A stretch of DNA of 64,000 nucleotides, taken from NCBI GenBank assembly GCA_015179045.1, contig WHUZ01000077.1:186001-250000 (forward strand). The letters run 5' to 3'. The translations under genes and the position numbers were made by a program. Origin of the DNA: Kalaharituber pfeilii (taxonomy: Eukaryota; Ascomycota; Pezizomycetes; Pezizales; Pezizaceae). Below the pieces are notes generated by a model, which saw only the letters and a list, made by a program, of their open reading frames with translations, did no database searches and was not told the DNA's origin. Shown in pieces: positions 43,702 to 54,181 of this stretch (the first letter of the stretch is position 1; every line of letters begins with the position of its first letter).

Positions 43702-43761
43702 GTGATCCCTGCCATAGCCTGGTAGCTTGTATGCGGGGTTACGTGCATATATACTAAAAAA
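43702..43761 (+). mobile_element. tail-only retroposon, family C
   Basis: Hairpin C (CCCTGCC, AGC, GCT, GCGGGG), TTACGTGCATATATACT and a short A run. TSD AAGCATTTT at 43693-43701 and 43762-43770. Confidence 0.82.
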
Positions 43762-43770
43762 AAGCATTTT

Positions 43771-44305
43771 CTAAATGCGACGTCGATCGTAATAAAATAT
43801 GGTACGATCTCTTTCATCACGTCAATTAGGAAAAGTTGATCGTACCATCTACTATATCGCAGATCTTGACAGAGTCAAACGCTCGGCTCTCAGTTGATCT
43901 TGCTTCTGATTGTAATTGCCACAGAAATCAAAATGCATTTGTCAATTTCCAATACTAAGTAGATGAACATTCACTAGAATGGGTAGATCGAGAAAACTAT
44001 ACACATATCAACAAACATGTAGTAATTACTAACGTAGCTGCTGCTTGCGAGGCTGCAGGGCAGCTGTTTGTTGGGCTGGTGCGAAGTACTCTAGGGGGTG
44101 TAAAGCAGTAGCAACGGGGTTCTTATGAATTTCTTTGCCTTCATTATAGCAAGAAAAATTTGTATATAGACAAAAATGACTTTCCTGTAGATTGTTTTCC
44201 TTTCACTGTTTGCTGCTATTTCATTCTAGCAAGGTCAAATTGCGTGGGTGGAGGAATCCGACAGTGCGGTGTGTTCATGACAGCAAGGTCTGACTGAAGT
44301 TAAGC
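43771..44305. other. no recognised gene
   Basis: Spacer without a convincing open frame; two diverged GTATATAGACA..AATGACTTTC-type blocks are shared with 42.0 kb. Confidence 0.45.
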
Positions 44306-44318
44306 TTACTTTTTAGCC

Positions 44319-44827
44319 AACACGGAGGCAGACTGGGCGGCTAAAGTCGGCACAGCGCTACAATACGAAGACGAAACCGTAACAGAAGCAGGTATAAGAC
44401 AAGAGTATAAGGCACTGCGAGCCACGGAGAGAAAGCAGGCGGGTCTGAACTACCGACCTCTGCAAATCGCGGACCGAAGGCGATACCTCTCAACGCTGGC
44501 GGGGATCTTAGGAAATAAGGGACTGAAAGAATGGAGATACCACATAGGGAAAGCCGAATCACCGGAATGCCGATGGTGTGGGGAGGCCCAGAGAATTGGG
44601 AACACGTACGGCATGACTGCAAGGCATGGGCTAGGAAATGCGGGGGGGCGGAAGGAATAAGACAGATTGACAAGGGGAGGAACGTGCGGGAAATTTTAGA
44701 GTGGGCAGGAGGGGAGTAACTCTGGAGCGGGCAGCGTAAATTTCGTATGAATTTCGTTATGTAACTAAACATCGCCATAGCCCTTAGGGCGGCATGCGAT
44801 TAATGAAATAAAAAAAAAAAAAAAAAA
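44319..44827 (+). mobile_element. 5'-truncated LINE-I
   Basis: Perfect 13-bp TSD TTACTTTTTAGCC at 44306-44318 and 44828-44840. It starts inside the last RNase H block (TEADWAAKVGTALQYEDETV) and carries the C-terminal finger (ECRWCGEA) with one frameshift. It ends ILEWAGGE, 3' UTR, ATCGC/GCGAT hairpin and poly-A. Confidence 0.93.
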
Positions 44828-45222
44828 TTACTTTTTAGCCGCTATTATGTTGAGCTGCTTGCAGGGTTGATCCGTACACATGCAGTGCAAGCTTGGTATT
44901 TTGCACTCGTCGTAGTCAAGCTGGGGTATGGATATTTCAGCCCCCTGCAGCCATTGCAAAACAAACATGGGTATACTCCATAGAGTAAATTAAATAGTAG
45001 TTCTTAAACTTACCGCATGTTGCTCGTTTAGACTAAATCAATTGTTACACCGAATTCTCAGAGAAGTAAAGCAGCATTTTTCCTTTTGTGGAAGTGAACT
45101 CTCGGATTAGGTCTGTTCTAGTCTGCTGGCAAACCACAGCTTTAGTGTTTTTTTCCCTCTCCATTCAGTTAGAAGTGACAAGAGAAGTGAAATTTTTACA
45201 GGCACCTCTAACTTAGGCACAA

Positions 45223-45279
45223 TTTTTTTTCTTTTTTTATTTCACGTAACCCCGCTTGCAGCTGTTCGCCATGGCAGGG
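45223..45279 (-). mobile_element. tail-only retroposon, family B
   Basis: T tract with one C, then hairpin B (sense CCCTGC, GGC, GCT, GCGGGG; ACGTGA before the tail). TSD not clear (GCACAATT against GCAAATTA). Confidence 0.7.
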
Positions 45280-45439
45280 CAAATTAGCCTCATAATTCAT
45301 CGTTGAAGAAGCAGCTCCTGATATAACCCCCTAGGGTGGTATAGAGTAATGACGTATGAATAAAGTATCTAAAAAATAACAAGAAACCTACAATAGCTCC
45401 TCTGAATACGATTGCTTTATTCTAAAACCACAATATACC

Positions 45440-45848
45440 TTCAGTTTTGGTATGATGACTGAGTATACAAGAAGGCATTCAGGATTAATCACAGTGCTGA
45501 AGAAGTTTATGCAAGATGAGGCTACAAGGTTGATTCACTCCTGAGTGAAAGGTACTAGAACGTGGGTCGAATACAGCTTGTGTTCAAGGAGGGTATCCCT
45601 AAATACTACCCTGATTTTGATACAGCAGCTTGTCCGTACCTACCTACACGAAAAACTACTTTTGTATCTCATAAGGCCACGCCTTGTAAATAAGTACCCT
45701 AGTAACAGGGACCATTATTGCTATTGATATATACTACTCTAAGGTGATGGTAACAATTGACGGTCGAAATGATAGGAACACATTAAGAAGATCTAAAGCA
45801 TCCTTTACCGCGCTAGCTCTGCTTTTAACCCAGCCCCTACAATATATG
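45440..45848. repeat. repeat R, copy 2 (5' part)
   Basis: Shares blocks with 42350-42760 and 62960-63250; continues at 49723 after the hAT insertion. It lacks the peptide gene. Confidence 0.75.
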
Positions 45849-46003
45849 TAGTGAGCGGCACGAGCTAGCTCGAGCCGAGCTGGAGGGTGAGCTCGAGCCA
45901 GCTCGTGGGTAAGTGAGCTCGGCTCGAGCCGAGCTCGTCAAATAGAAGGTGGGCTCGAGCCAGCGAGCCTTGATTACATGATATAATTGATAACTAAGGT
46001 AAA

Positions 46004-48263
46004 CTATTCTACAGCCTCATCCTCCTCGCCACTTTCTACTAAATTGAGTATATCTTCTACATTTACTCCTGCTGCAAGTTCCTCCACTGCTTCCTTCAGC
46101 TCATCAACATTGAACCAGGACTTTAAGCACATGATAGCGCTCATAGTCTCACCTTCCATTCTGTTTCGGCGATTGTTGAGAACTTCGCCTGCCTGTAGTA
46201 AATTGTCAGCTTAGCTAGACTACTAGTAGAGATAGTTTTGAAATACTTACCTGGGAGAATATCTGTTCGGAGGGAACAGAAGAGGCAGGTATTGCTAAAT
46301 AATCTCGTGCCATGCGGGCTAGATTTGGTGACATCCCAGCTCGAGATTTCCACCATGCTAGTACATCAATCTTTTGACCTTCCAGTTTTTCGTCTAGGTA
46401 CCGCTCCAGCTCATTTTGTTCACTATCATCCTCAGGTTCCGGAAAAGATGACTGTAAATCGAATCCAAAATCATCATCAAATGGGTTAAAGCAAGAATCA
46501 GATATCTGCGAAAAGGAAACTTCATCTTGTGGCTGCTCTGCTACTGGTAAATAGTCTCGCTTGAAAATTAATAATGCATCCGCCTTTGCATTTTCAACAT
46601 CTTCATCACTCCAACCTTGAGTGCGAAATCCCTTTAATTTCATGCGAGGATCTAAAATCGTAGCTATCAAGTAAGCTGTATGAGCATAGGTGCCAGTGTA
46701 GTACTTTTTAAGTACTTCCCAGCCCTCATTAACTGCATTCTTGAGAACAATATTAGACTCCGTAGCACTAAATGTTTCTAGCCTACCCATTAATGCTGCA
46801 AAATATGGTAGTGTACTCCAGAGAGTTGGGTATTTTGAACCAGAAAGGTATCGGGTTGCTGAAACAAAAATTCCGAATACTTTTACCAGCTGCATAAGTA
46901 AAGCCCATTGCGGTTCAGAAAGATGTAAGTTATACTTTTTCAGCATAGGCTCAAAAAGACATACTTTTTCGATACCTAAATATATGTAAGTATTAATGTA
47001 AAAGAAATAGATAGAGAGCATACCAGAGCGAAGATAAAGAAGTCTTTGCAGCATAGTTTCAGTTGAATTCCAGCGTGTTGGTGAATCCAAGATTGGGCGC
47101 AATGGTTTAATGTTGGAAACCTGAAGTTGCATTTGTAGCGCATCCCATAATTTTGGTGAATTTCGAATAAGAGCAATAATGCGACGAGCGATTGATATTG
47201 TATCCTTAATATCAATTTCAGAGTCCTCTTGATTTAATTCAATCTCTTCGTCTTCCACCAATTCCAGTTCCAATTCTTCTGCCGTAATGCTGAGGGATGA
47301 AATAATCTTTTGAACCGCTAAATTAATAATATGAGCCATACATCGAACATGACCATCGCGTTTAGTGAAGCTGGAGAAGGCATTTTCTAAGAGACGAAAT
47401 GTTGCATCATTCGTTGTTGCAGAATCTGCTGTTATTGCGCGAATTGCATTCTGGACATTAAAATTAATGAACGTTTCTTTCAAAACATTACATTGATTTT
47501 GTGCGGTGTGGGTGCCATGAAATTGTGGAAATGAGAGAAGTAGTGAATGAGGAGTCCAATGAATCGCATCAATAAAGTGACAAGTAATAGCTAAGTAAGG
47601 ACTAAAATTACTAGCGGTCCAAGCATCAATAGTAAAACTAAAGCGCCCTTGTGACTCCATGTGTGTACGTAAAAGTTGAATAACACCTTCCCGAGTTTTG
47701 TTATAGAGTTTCAGAATATCTCTATGTATAGTCCGAGCTGAGATTTTTGGAGCTTTCGAGTTGCAATATTGGAGGAGCTCTAAAAATGATGCCTTTTCTG
47801 CCAGTTTGATTGGTGAATTTGTTGAGATAAGAAAGCGGCAGAGAAGTTCACGGTACTGTGTTTCGGAAAAGCCATCTGATTTAGCTCGCTTTGGTGGAAC
47901 CATTATGTCAAATGGTGTTCGTCGCTTTGATTCTGTAGCATTGCTAGTTGATACCGCTAGTTCTGAAAGGTGAGTGTTTTCCTCAGTTGTAGAAAGTGGA
48001 AGTGATGCATGTGACTTTCGAAAATGGCGAAGTAACATAGATGTAGTTGTTGTGCGGCTCCTAACCTGCCAAGTCTTGGAACAATGCATACACAAAATCT
48101 CGTGCTCAGTATCTGATACTTTTCGCCGCAAAATCATACATCTTTCATACAGATAACTATGATGATGAGAGTTCAAAATAGTATGCTGGTCTTTAACTGA
48201 AGAATATCGGCCAGCTAGGCTGGCAAGAAAGGCGTCACGAATTGAGGTAGAATTGGTTGCCAT
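46004..48263 (-). CDS. hAT transposase with BED finger (three exons)
   Basis: Exons 48263-47024, 46975-46251 and 46192-46004. Introns are 48 nt (GTATGC...TTTAG) and 58 nt (GTAAGT, branch CTGAC, CTACAG). Joined length is 2,154 nt, giving 717 residues with no stop. The ATG at 48263 (MATNSTSIRDAFLASLAGRY) is chosen because it precedes the BED-type finger (HEILCMHCSKTWQVRS, then LLRHFRKSHASLP). The catalytic region includes FSFTIDAWTASNFSPYLAIT, AITADSATTNDATF and HVRCMAHIINLAVQ. The C-terminal dimerisation domain reads DVLAWWKSRAGMSPNLARMA and SVPSEQIFSQ, continued across intron 2 by AGEVLNNRRNRMEGETMSAI. It moves hAT elements by cut and paste; the smaller copy at 14589-15700 shares its ends. 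Confidence 0.9.
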
Positions 48264-48433
48264 ATTGATAAAGTGCTTGAAGTATAGTATGAGGATTAAG
48301 GGTCTCGAAGCGTAGTATGAGTTCCGAAGTCTTGATATTGGATACCGGTAAAGAGAAAAGAATTTCAAGAGGATAGAAAGAATAGAGAGGCCTATAAATA
48401 CACTTTTAAAATGTACAACTTATCTCCTAGAGA

Positions 48434-48435
<2 letters not shown>

Positions 48436-48467
<32 letters not shown>

Positions 48468-48538
48468 ATCACATAACCCCGCTTACAGCGCCGAGCCATG
48501 GCAGGGTCCCTGGGCAAGCCCTCGAAGCCCGGAGACAG
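48436..48538 (-). mobile_element. family B retroposon with longer 5' part
   Basis: T tract, hairpin B, then about 35 bp (sense ends AAGCCTGTCTCCGGGC...CAGGGA before the hairpin) that matches the 5' part of the family B copy at 62563-62664. TSD unclear. Confidence 0.75.
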
Positions 48539-48556
48539 GCTTAACAAACAAAGAAA

Positions 48557-48620
48557 CCCTGCCATGGCCAAGTGCTACACGCGGGGTTATGTGATTAAAA
48601 AAAAAAAAAAAAAAAAAAAA
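48557..48620 (+). mobile_element. tail-only retroposon, family B
   Basis: Starts exactly at hairpin B (CCCTGC) and ends in poly-A. TSD ACAAACAAAGAAA at 48544-48556 and 48621-48633. It lies next to an inverted family B copy, giving a palindromic pair. Confidence 0.93.
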
Positions 48621-48990
48621 ACAAACAAAGAAATTAAACGTAACAGACTTGATATAGGTCTATGTAATTGAATCACTTTTAATATTTATAGAACTTGTTA
48701 GCAGGTTGGAATGACCTCCGAGTCTCTAATTTATTACCATATTCAGTATTTACAGTTAACTATGAAACCGTGTGCTGGCTGAGCATTTTAGTGAGCCATC
48801 ATTTTAGCGAGCCGTCAAGAGAAACACTAGCATATCTTGCCTGTCTTAAGCTCGAGCCAGAGCTCGAGCTCATGCCAGGCCAGCTCGAGCTGGCTCGGCT
48901 CGTGCCGCTCACTTAGAACTTGGTAGGTCAGAATGAGCTCCAAGTCTCTAATTATTACTGTATTAGATATTTACTCGTTACCAGCATTTA

Positions 48991-49593
48991 GTGATGCAGG
49001 TGGGGGCGGTGTTGGCAGATCGTGCGAGAGGTCTGTATTCATGTGTGTAAGATGCAATATTGAACAACTTGAATGCATTTGAGTTACCGAACATGAGAAT
49101 AATTTCAACATTGAATTAGAATTGTGTATGTCCATTGTCATTGTCCACCATTTGCTATGATTACAGCTTGCACTCGTTGAGGCATAGAATCTATCGACTT
49201 TAATATCTCTTCACTAGTGATATCATCCCACTCTTCCAGTATTCTAGCAACAAGTTGTTCTCCACGAGGTCTAGGAGATCGCTTGTTCAGTCTCTTCTTC
49301 ATTATTCCTCAGATAGCCTCAATAGGGTTGAGATCTGGAGATGAAGGTGCCCATAACAAAGACTGCATATTGTACTGTACCAATTCCGAAACCATTGTGT
49401 TTGCTTCGCTGTATGAACAGAAGCAGCATCCTCCATGACATACAGCCAGCAATTTGCATATACACTTTCTACTTGGTAGAAACGATTTAATATCAATTGG
49501 AATTGTACAGTTCTACGACTCGATATTGCATCCCACCACACCTGAGCACAGACCTGTCGCACGGTCTGCCAACATCGCCCCCACCTGCATCAC
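48991..49593. mobile_element. Tc1/mariner-like element inside the hAT
   Basis: TIRs of about 46 bp (GTGATGCAGGTGGGGGCG...) and a TA TSD (48989-48990, 49594-49595). The 603-bp interior keeps only the C-terminal half of a transposase on the minus strand. Confidence 0.9.
49090..49562 (-). pseudogene. Tc1-like transposase C-terminal remnant
   Basis: Reads MEDAASVHTAKQTQWF (equivalent of the catalytic QDNAPxHxA block, with Asn replaced). In a shifted frame it continues SLLWAPSSPDLNPIEAI, a stop, GIMKKRLNKRSPRPRGEQLV. The SPDLNPIE motif is diagnostic of Tc1-family DDE enzymes. The N-terminal DNA-binding half is gone. Confidence 0.8.
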
Positions 49594-49899
49594 TAAATGC
49601 GTACAGTTTATGAAACCTTGCACTGGCTAAGCATTTTAGCGAGCTGTCAAGAAAAACACTAGCATCATCTTGGCTCGTTTGAGCTCGAGCTGGCTCGGCT
49701 CGTGCCGCTCACTAAATATATGTGATCACAATGGAAATGAAAACGAGACTTCCAAGGGTCAATTAAGCTAACCATGACCCAAGTTGACCTATGTATGAAT
49801 ATAGCATTGAATGCCTAGATTCATAGTTAGTGAAACTGAAGTGATGAAGAGGTTAAGGTTTTGAGTGCCAGAGCGCTTCTTCAAAAGGAGGAAAAAATC

Positions 49900-50095
49900 A
49901 AATCTTATATAGTACTGAGTTACATCCCTCTTGGCGTACACCGAACCCCTGTCAGAAAAGACCTTGGCGACAACCACGAAAGCCATCATATCTATTATAG
50001 TACTGAGTTACATCCCTCTTGGCGGGCACCTAACCCCTGTCAAAAACGACCTTGGCAACAACCAACCATCTCAACGTACTGATTGTAAATATGAC
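49900..50095. repeat. two tandem ~97-bp units
   Basis: Each unit begins TATTATAGTACTGAGTTACA and includes CCCTCTTGGCG, ACCCCTGTCA and GACCTTGGCGACAACC. Two more units of the same repeat lie at 50670-50860. Confidence 0.8.
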
Positions 50096-50221
50096 TGCAG
50101 CGGAGGGATGTGAGTTTCCAGATAGGAATGTGGCATCTAAGGGTAGAGACCAATTTTAAAGGTGCGGGTCTTGATAATACAGTGCTATCCTTCAGTGTTT
50201 GTACACCTCTATCAGTTTTTC

Positions 50222-50334
50222 TCCTCTTGATGTCACCTCCCAGGGCGCATCACCCCTCTTGGCGCATCACCCCCTAGGCGCATCACCCCCTAGGCGCGTC
50301 ACTTCCCTAGGTGCGTCACCCTCCCCAGCAGTTG
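50222..50334. repeat. ~18-bp minisatellite
   Basis: About six diverged units of GGCGCATCACCCCCTA; directly followed by a GC-rich palindrome. Confidence 0.75.
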
Positions 50335-50339
50335 TATAG

Positions 50340-50366
50340 ACCCCCGAGCGAAGCGAGTGGGGTCTC
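50340..50366. other. GAGCGAAGCGAG hairpin
   Basis: GACCCCCGAGCGAAGCGAGT followed by GGGGTC: the arms GACCCC/GGGGTC and CGAGCG-type inner bases can pair. No gene context explains it. Confidence 0.4.
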
Positions 50367-50669
50367 TCAGTAAGTATGTGTGCAAGCGGCTGAAAAAGTA
50401 TATTTACTACTCCCTGAAAGCACCAAAAATATATAAAATTAACCTTCTGAAGCTACATTTGGTACTAGAGCTCCCTGGATGCAGGAGTGGGATTACGTGA
50501 TATTATAAATAACAATGAGAATATACTGATATGAATAAATGCAGAGAAACAAGATTGTACGGTCATGGAACTGGTAAAGAGTGTACAGTCACTTGACGCC
50601 GACTTTACGGGTCCCTTATCCACTACCGCTACACCTACACTCACCCTCGCGGTCGCGAGGTGGCCACAT

Positions 50670-50860
50670 GCTAGTCTATTATAGTACTGAGTTACATCCC
50701 TCTTGGCGTACACCGAACCCCTGTCACAAAAGACCTTGGCGACAACCGCGAATACCATCTATTATCTATTATAGTACTGAGTTACATCCCTCTTGGCGTA
50801 CACCGAACCCCTGTCAAAAAAGACCTTGGCGACAACCGCGAATACCATAGGTATCAACGT
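50670..50860. repeat. two further tandem ~97-bp units
   Basis: Same unit as 49900-50095. The region 50110-50670 lies between the two pairs. Confidence 0.8.
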
Positions 50861-51079
50861 ACTGAGTGAAATGTTCACATACTCCTGAACCTCAACATAC
50901 CCCTGAACCTTCGTCATAAGGCACATATTAATGTGGAATATGCCAAACGCCCGAAAATACCTATATCAAGAGTTTCCATCACATTTCGTATGGAATCAAC
51001 CTTCACGGAAATAGACACCACGACAATGAGGAGTTGCAATTGGCCGTATCTATCACTGCAATCCCTTTATGTGAAATGT

Positions 51080-51690
51080 TCACATTCTCCAGAACCTCAA
51101 CATACTCGGCATAAGATACAGAAGAATGAGCCAAAGTTTATAGGTATGATATATCTCTCTCACTATCCGGAGATGAAGCATAACGAGTTCAATTTGACAG
51201 GTACAGCAGCAGCTTTCCATAGCACAATAGTAACAGAGTGAGCTGAATTTAACAGGTATAAGAGTACAATTTGACTGGTATTGGATGGCACGAGATGCAG
51301 CTGAACAAGTCAAATTTGACAGGTATGGTAGGTCTATTTCACCTCGCGAGATACAGCAAAATGAGCTGAATTTGATAGGCACTTTGACAGGCACGACAGC
51401 TCCTCAATGGTGTGAGGTGCAGCAGAACGAGTCAAATTTGACAGGTATGGTAGGTCCATTTCACCCCGCGAGATGCAGCAAAATGAGCCGAATTTGACAG
51501 GTACTTTGACAGGCACAACAGCTCCTCAATTTAACAGGCACGACAGCTCCTCAATTTGATAGGCACGACAGCTCCTCAATTTGACAGGCATGACAGCTCC
51601 TCAATTCGACAGGCACGGCAGCTCCTCAATAGTGCGACATGCAGCAGAACGAGTCAAATGTGATAGGTATGGTAGGTCTATATTACCTCG
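51080..51690. repeat. tandem repeat array based on AATTTGACAGGYAYG
   Basis: Long units of about 125 bp (CAGCAAAATGAGCTGAATTT...ACAGCTCCTCAATGG...GAGTCAAATTTGACAGG) pass into 22-25-bp units (GACAGGCACGACAGCTCCTCAATTT) at 51510-51630. It abuts the broken LINE reverse transcriptase. Confidence 0.75.
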
Positions 51691-52830
51691 CAACATCCCC
51701 CTCTCCCCTGAAGTCCGCGGTCCAGATATCCCCGCATCCCTCCGGATCCCCTATACTCCTTGCCACCAGCCTCGCCTGCGCCGCATCTAAAGCTGTCTCC
51801 GCACTCTCCACTCCGGCGATCCAGTTGACTTTCTGCATCGCTGCTCCGTGGACAGCGCCCGTGGCCTTCTTCAGTACCTGGTACTGAATTTTCTCCATCT
51901 CCCTTCTCCATTCCTTCTGCCCTCTCCACCCTATTTCCGAACCCCACATCATCACCGCCCTTATCATTCCCGTGTATACTTGTCTCCAACTCCGTGGGCT
52001 CATTCCCCACTGCCCCGCGCCCACCCCCATCATAGCACCCGCGAGCTTTCTTGCCTTCTCTATCCTCGCCTTCCAATGGAAGTCGAAGTCTAGAGTCGCA
52101 TCGAAGATTACTCCCAGCCATTTCACCTTCTCCACCTCCTTTCTCTTTCTCTTCCCCTTACCAAACACGATATCCTCATGCTTCGTTTTCTCCAAAGGCA
52201 CCCCCACCTCTCCGCCACCTCCCCGTGATCCTTCCCAGCTTTACTCTCAATCTCTCTAAGTCCCTCGTCCCTTCCCAGTCCCACGCCGTCACATTAATGT
52301 CATCCACGTATGACGGGACCTCGCACTCTACCTCCGGACATTCTCTTCTCAACGTCTCCTCCAGGTCCTCCAGCATCGGCGCCAGCCATATGAGAAAAAT
52401 GACCGGTGACAACGGCGAACCCTGCGGCACCCCCACGTTCGCTCTCCCCTCCCCCTAATCACCCCATCCCATTCCACTGTGAACCTTCTTCTCCTGAAAA
52501 AACCCTTTAACCACCCTCCCCACCTCCTAGCCATCCTGTCTCCCTGTATCCTTCTCAACACCTCCTCCCCTTTCACATTGTTGAAGCCCCCCCTTACGTC
52601 GTCTAGGCTCCAAACCGACCCCCCTTCCTTGCCAGGCACCGCTGGGTTTTGGTAACCGCTCTCATCATTGCTTCCGCAGCATTTCGCCCTTTTCTGCCGC
52701 CAAATTGATGTCGGTGGAAGAGCTGGTCTGCTTTCTGCAACTCGTTCGCTACCACTTTCTCTCCCAACTTCGCCACGCAGTTAATCAGGTTTATCGGTCT
52801 CCAACGCGCGTGGGACGTCTCTCAGAACCT
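51683..52830 (-). pseudogene. Tad1-like LINE reverse transcriptase remnant
   Basis: Minus-strand blocks in order: RWRPINLINCVAKLGEKVVA and QFGGRKGRNAAEAMM, then SLDDVRGGFNNV (first catalytic Asp region). GVPQGSPLSPVIFLIWLAPM and PSYVDDINVTAWDW (YVDD) follow, then VKWLGVIFDATLDFDFHWKA and the downstream thumb-like region. At least two frameshifts. The sequence differs from LINE-I, so it is another LINE lineage. It is truncated at both ends. Confidence 0.8.
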
Positions 52831-52899
52831 CCATCCATCTCCCCAACTCACCCTCAGCTTGCACAGTCACCTCGATAGCGGGGGCACCTTGAGACCCCA

Positions 52900-54181
52900 T
52901 CAGCCGCCCCCACACTACGCAAGACAAGGACAACTCGCCACCCAACATTCGCCACCCAGCATCCGCCACCCACACCCACTAGTACAAGTTTCGGCGCCAA
53001 GAACCAATAGGCACCCACGGATAAGAACACGGCAGCCAATTAAAAATGGCAATACCACTAACACAGGAAAACCTCAGGAAGGCGACGGCGACAAGCAATA
53101 ACACTCAAAAGACGACCCCAAGAGATCCGTTCGAAGTCGTCTGCGGGGAAGTAAGGACATTTTTGAAGATGGAAGGGAATAAGGCAAAGAGAGGGGCGTT
53201 CATTTACTTCGAGTACCTGGACGACCCAGACGATCCGGTAGTTATCTGGGGAGATGCCAACGACGGCAGACCCAGATGGGTGGAGTGCAAAGAGAAGTTT
53301 TTCTGGCCCCACGAAAGGGGGTACCCGAGACCAGCACCGCCACCACCGCCACCACCGCCACCGACACCTAAGCCACCAAAGATGGGCCTCAGCCCCATCG
53401 TTTGTTTAGACACAGCTCTGTCACCGCCACCGCCACCACCGCCGTCGCCACTGCCACCTACGCCACCAAAGTTGGGTTTCAGCCCCATATGTTATATAGA
53501 CACGCCACCACCGCGCGCCCCAACACCACGGAAGACCGGCTCATCCGGACCAAGGAGGAAGAGGGTGACAAGACAAGGAAAGAAGACACCTTTCCCGGTC
53601 CCGAGCCCAGCACCCACCCCGGCTCCGGCATCAGCCCCAGCCACCCCCACCCCCACGGCTCCGGCTCCGACACCAGCCCCAGCCACCCCAACGCAGCCAC
53701 AACCCCGCAGCACCCCGCCAAAAGACACCAAAAAGACCACCCCGCCGACCCCGCCGAAAGCCAAAATCGGACTAGTCATTCATGGCGTTGCCTTGAGAAG
53801 GGAACTGGGCAACGTCAGAAGATGGCTGTCCGAGGACAATAAAGACATGCCAAAGATCACCGGGATCAGATGGCTAAGAAAGAAAGACATACTGGTCGGA
53901 GAGGGGAAGAGGACAAGCTCCATAGTGGTATACTTGGAGGAAGAACTAGACAAGGACAAGGTGCGACTCGCAGGAAAATGACTAAAGGCGTGTCAGTATG
54001 AGACTGAAAGAGGACGGAGATGACCTGACCGCTCTACCCGCAACACCCCCTAAAGACCGCGGGCATCATGTACTTAAGACCGTATTTGTTTTGATTTTGT
54101 TTTTAGTTAACTTAAACCCTCGCCATAGCCCATAGGGCGGCATGCGAGTAATGAAATAAAAAAAAAAAAAAAAAAAAAAAT
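52900..54181 (+). mobile_element. ORF1-only LINE (HAL1-like), nearly complete
   Basis: A single ORF (53046-53981), a short 3' UTR, family A hairpin (CTCGC/GCGAG, GCCC/GGGC) and poly-A, with no ORF2. The truncated copy at 107-590 has the same ORF1-to-tail junction, which argues for a propagating ORF1-only family rather than a one-off deletion. The 5' limit is approximate and no TSD could be assigned. Confidence 0.7.
53046..53981 (+). CDS. gag-like ORF1 protein of the ORF1-only LINE
   Basis: A 311-residue open frame from MAIPLTQENLRKATATSNNT. Parts: a ~70-residue N-terminal block (DPFEVVCGEVRTFLKMEGNK), two repeats containing PPKMGLSPIVCLDTA and PPKLGFSPICYIDTP separated by poly-Pro, and a Pro/Thr-rich linker. 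A C-terminal block reads KIGLVIHGVALRRELGNVRR, then DILVGEGKRTSSIVVYLEEE. That last block resembles the first RRM-like part of fungal LINE gag proteins, in which zinc knuckles normally follow. Here the protein ends before any knuckle. It presumably binds RNA; mobility would need an ORF2 enzyme from elsewhere. Confidence 0.7.
   Translation: MAIPLTQENLRKATATSNNTQKTTPRDPFEVVCGEVRTFLKMEGNKAKRGAFIYFEYLDDPDDPVVIWGDANDGRPRWVECKEKFFWPHERGYPRPAPPPPPPPPPTPKPPKMGLSPIVCLDTALSPPPPPPPSPLPPTPPKLGFSPICYIDTPPPRAPTPRKTGSSGPRRKRVTRQGKKTPFPVPSPAPTPAPASAPATPTPTAPAPTPAPATPTQPQPRSTPPKDTKKTTPPTPPKAKIGLVIHGVALRRELGNVRRWLSEDNKDMPKITGIRWLRKKDILVGEGKRTSSIVVYLEEELDKDKVRLAGK

Larger units (their letters stand above)
45849..49714. 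mobile_element. autonomous hAT transposon, TSD-flanked
   Basis: Perfect 8-bp TSD AATATATG at 45841-45848 and 49715-49722. Termini are TAGTGAGCGGCACGAGC and its inverse, with many GCTCGAGC-type subterminal repeats. It contains an intact-looking transposase gene. There is a second right-end-like terminus at about 48913 (GTGCCGCTCACTTA) before the outer right end, so the 3' region is duplicated. A Tc1-like element and two family B retroposons are inserted inside. Confidence 0.9.

Noticed and set aside
45849..45970. GCTCGAGC-rich tracts as regulatory palindromes
   Set aside because: They coincide with hAT termini at 14.59, 15.70, 45.85, 48.91 and 49.71 kb and are subterminal transposase-site repeats.
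49900..51690. CRISPR-like array
   Set aside because: The repeats are tandem without unique spacers, there is no cas gene, and the genome is fungal.
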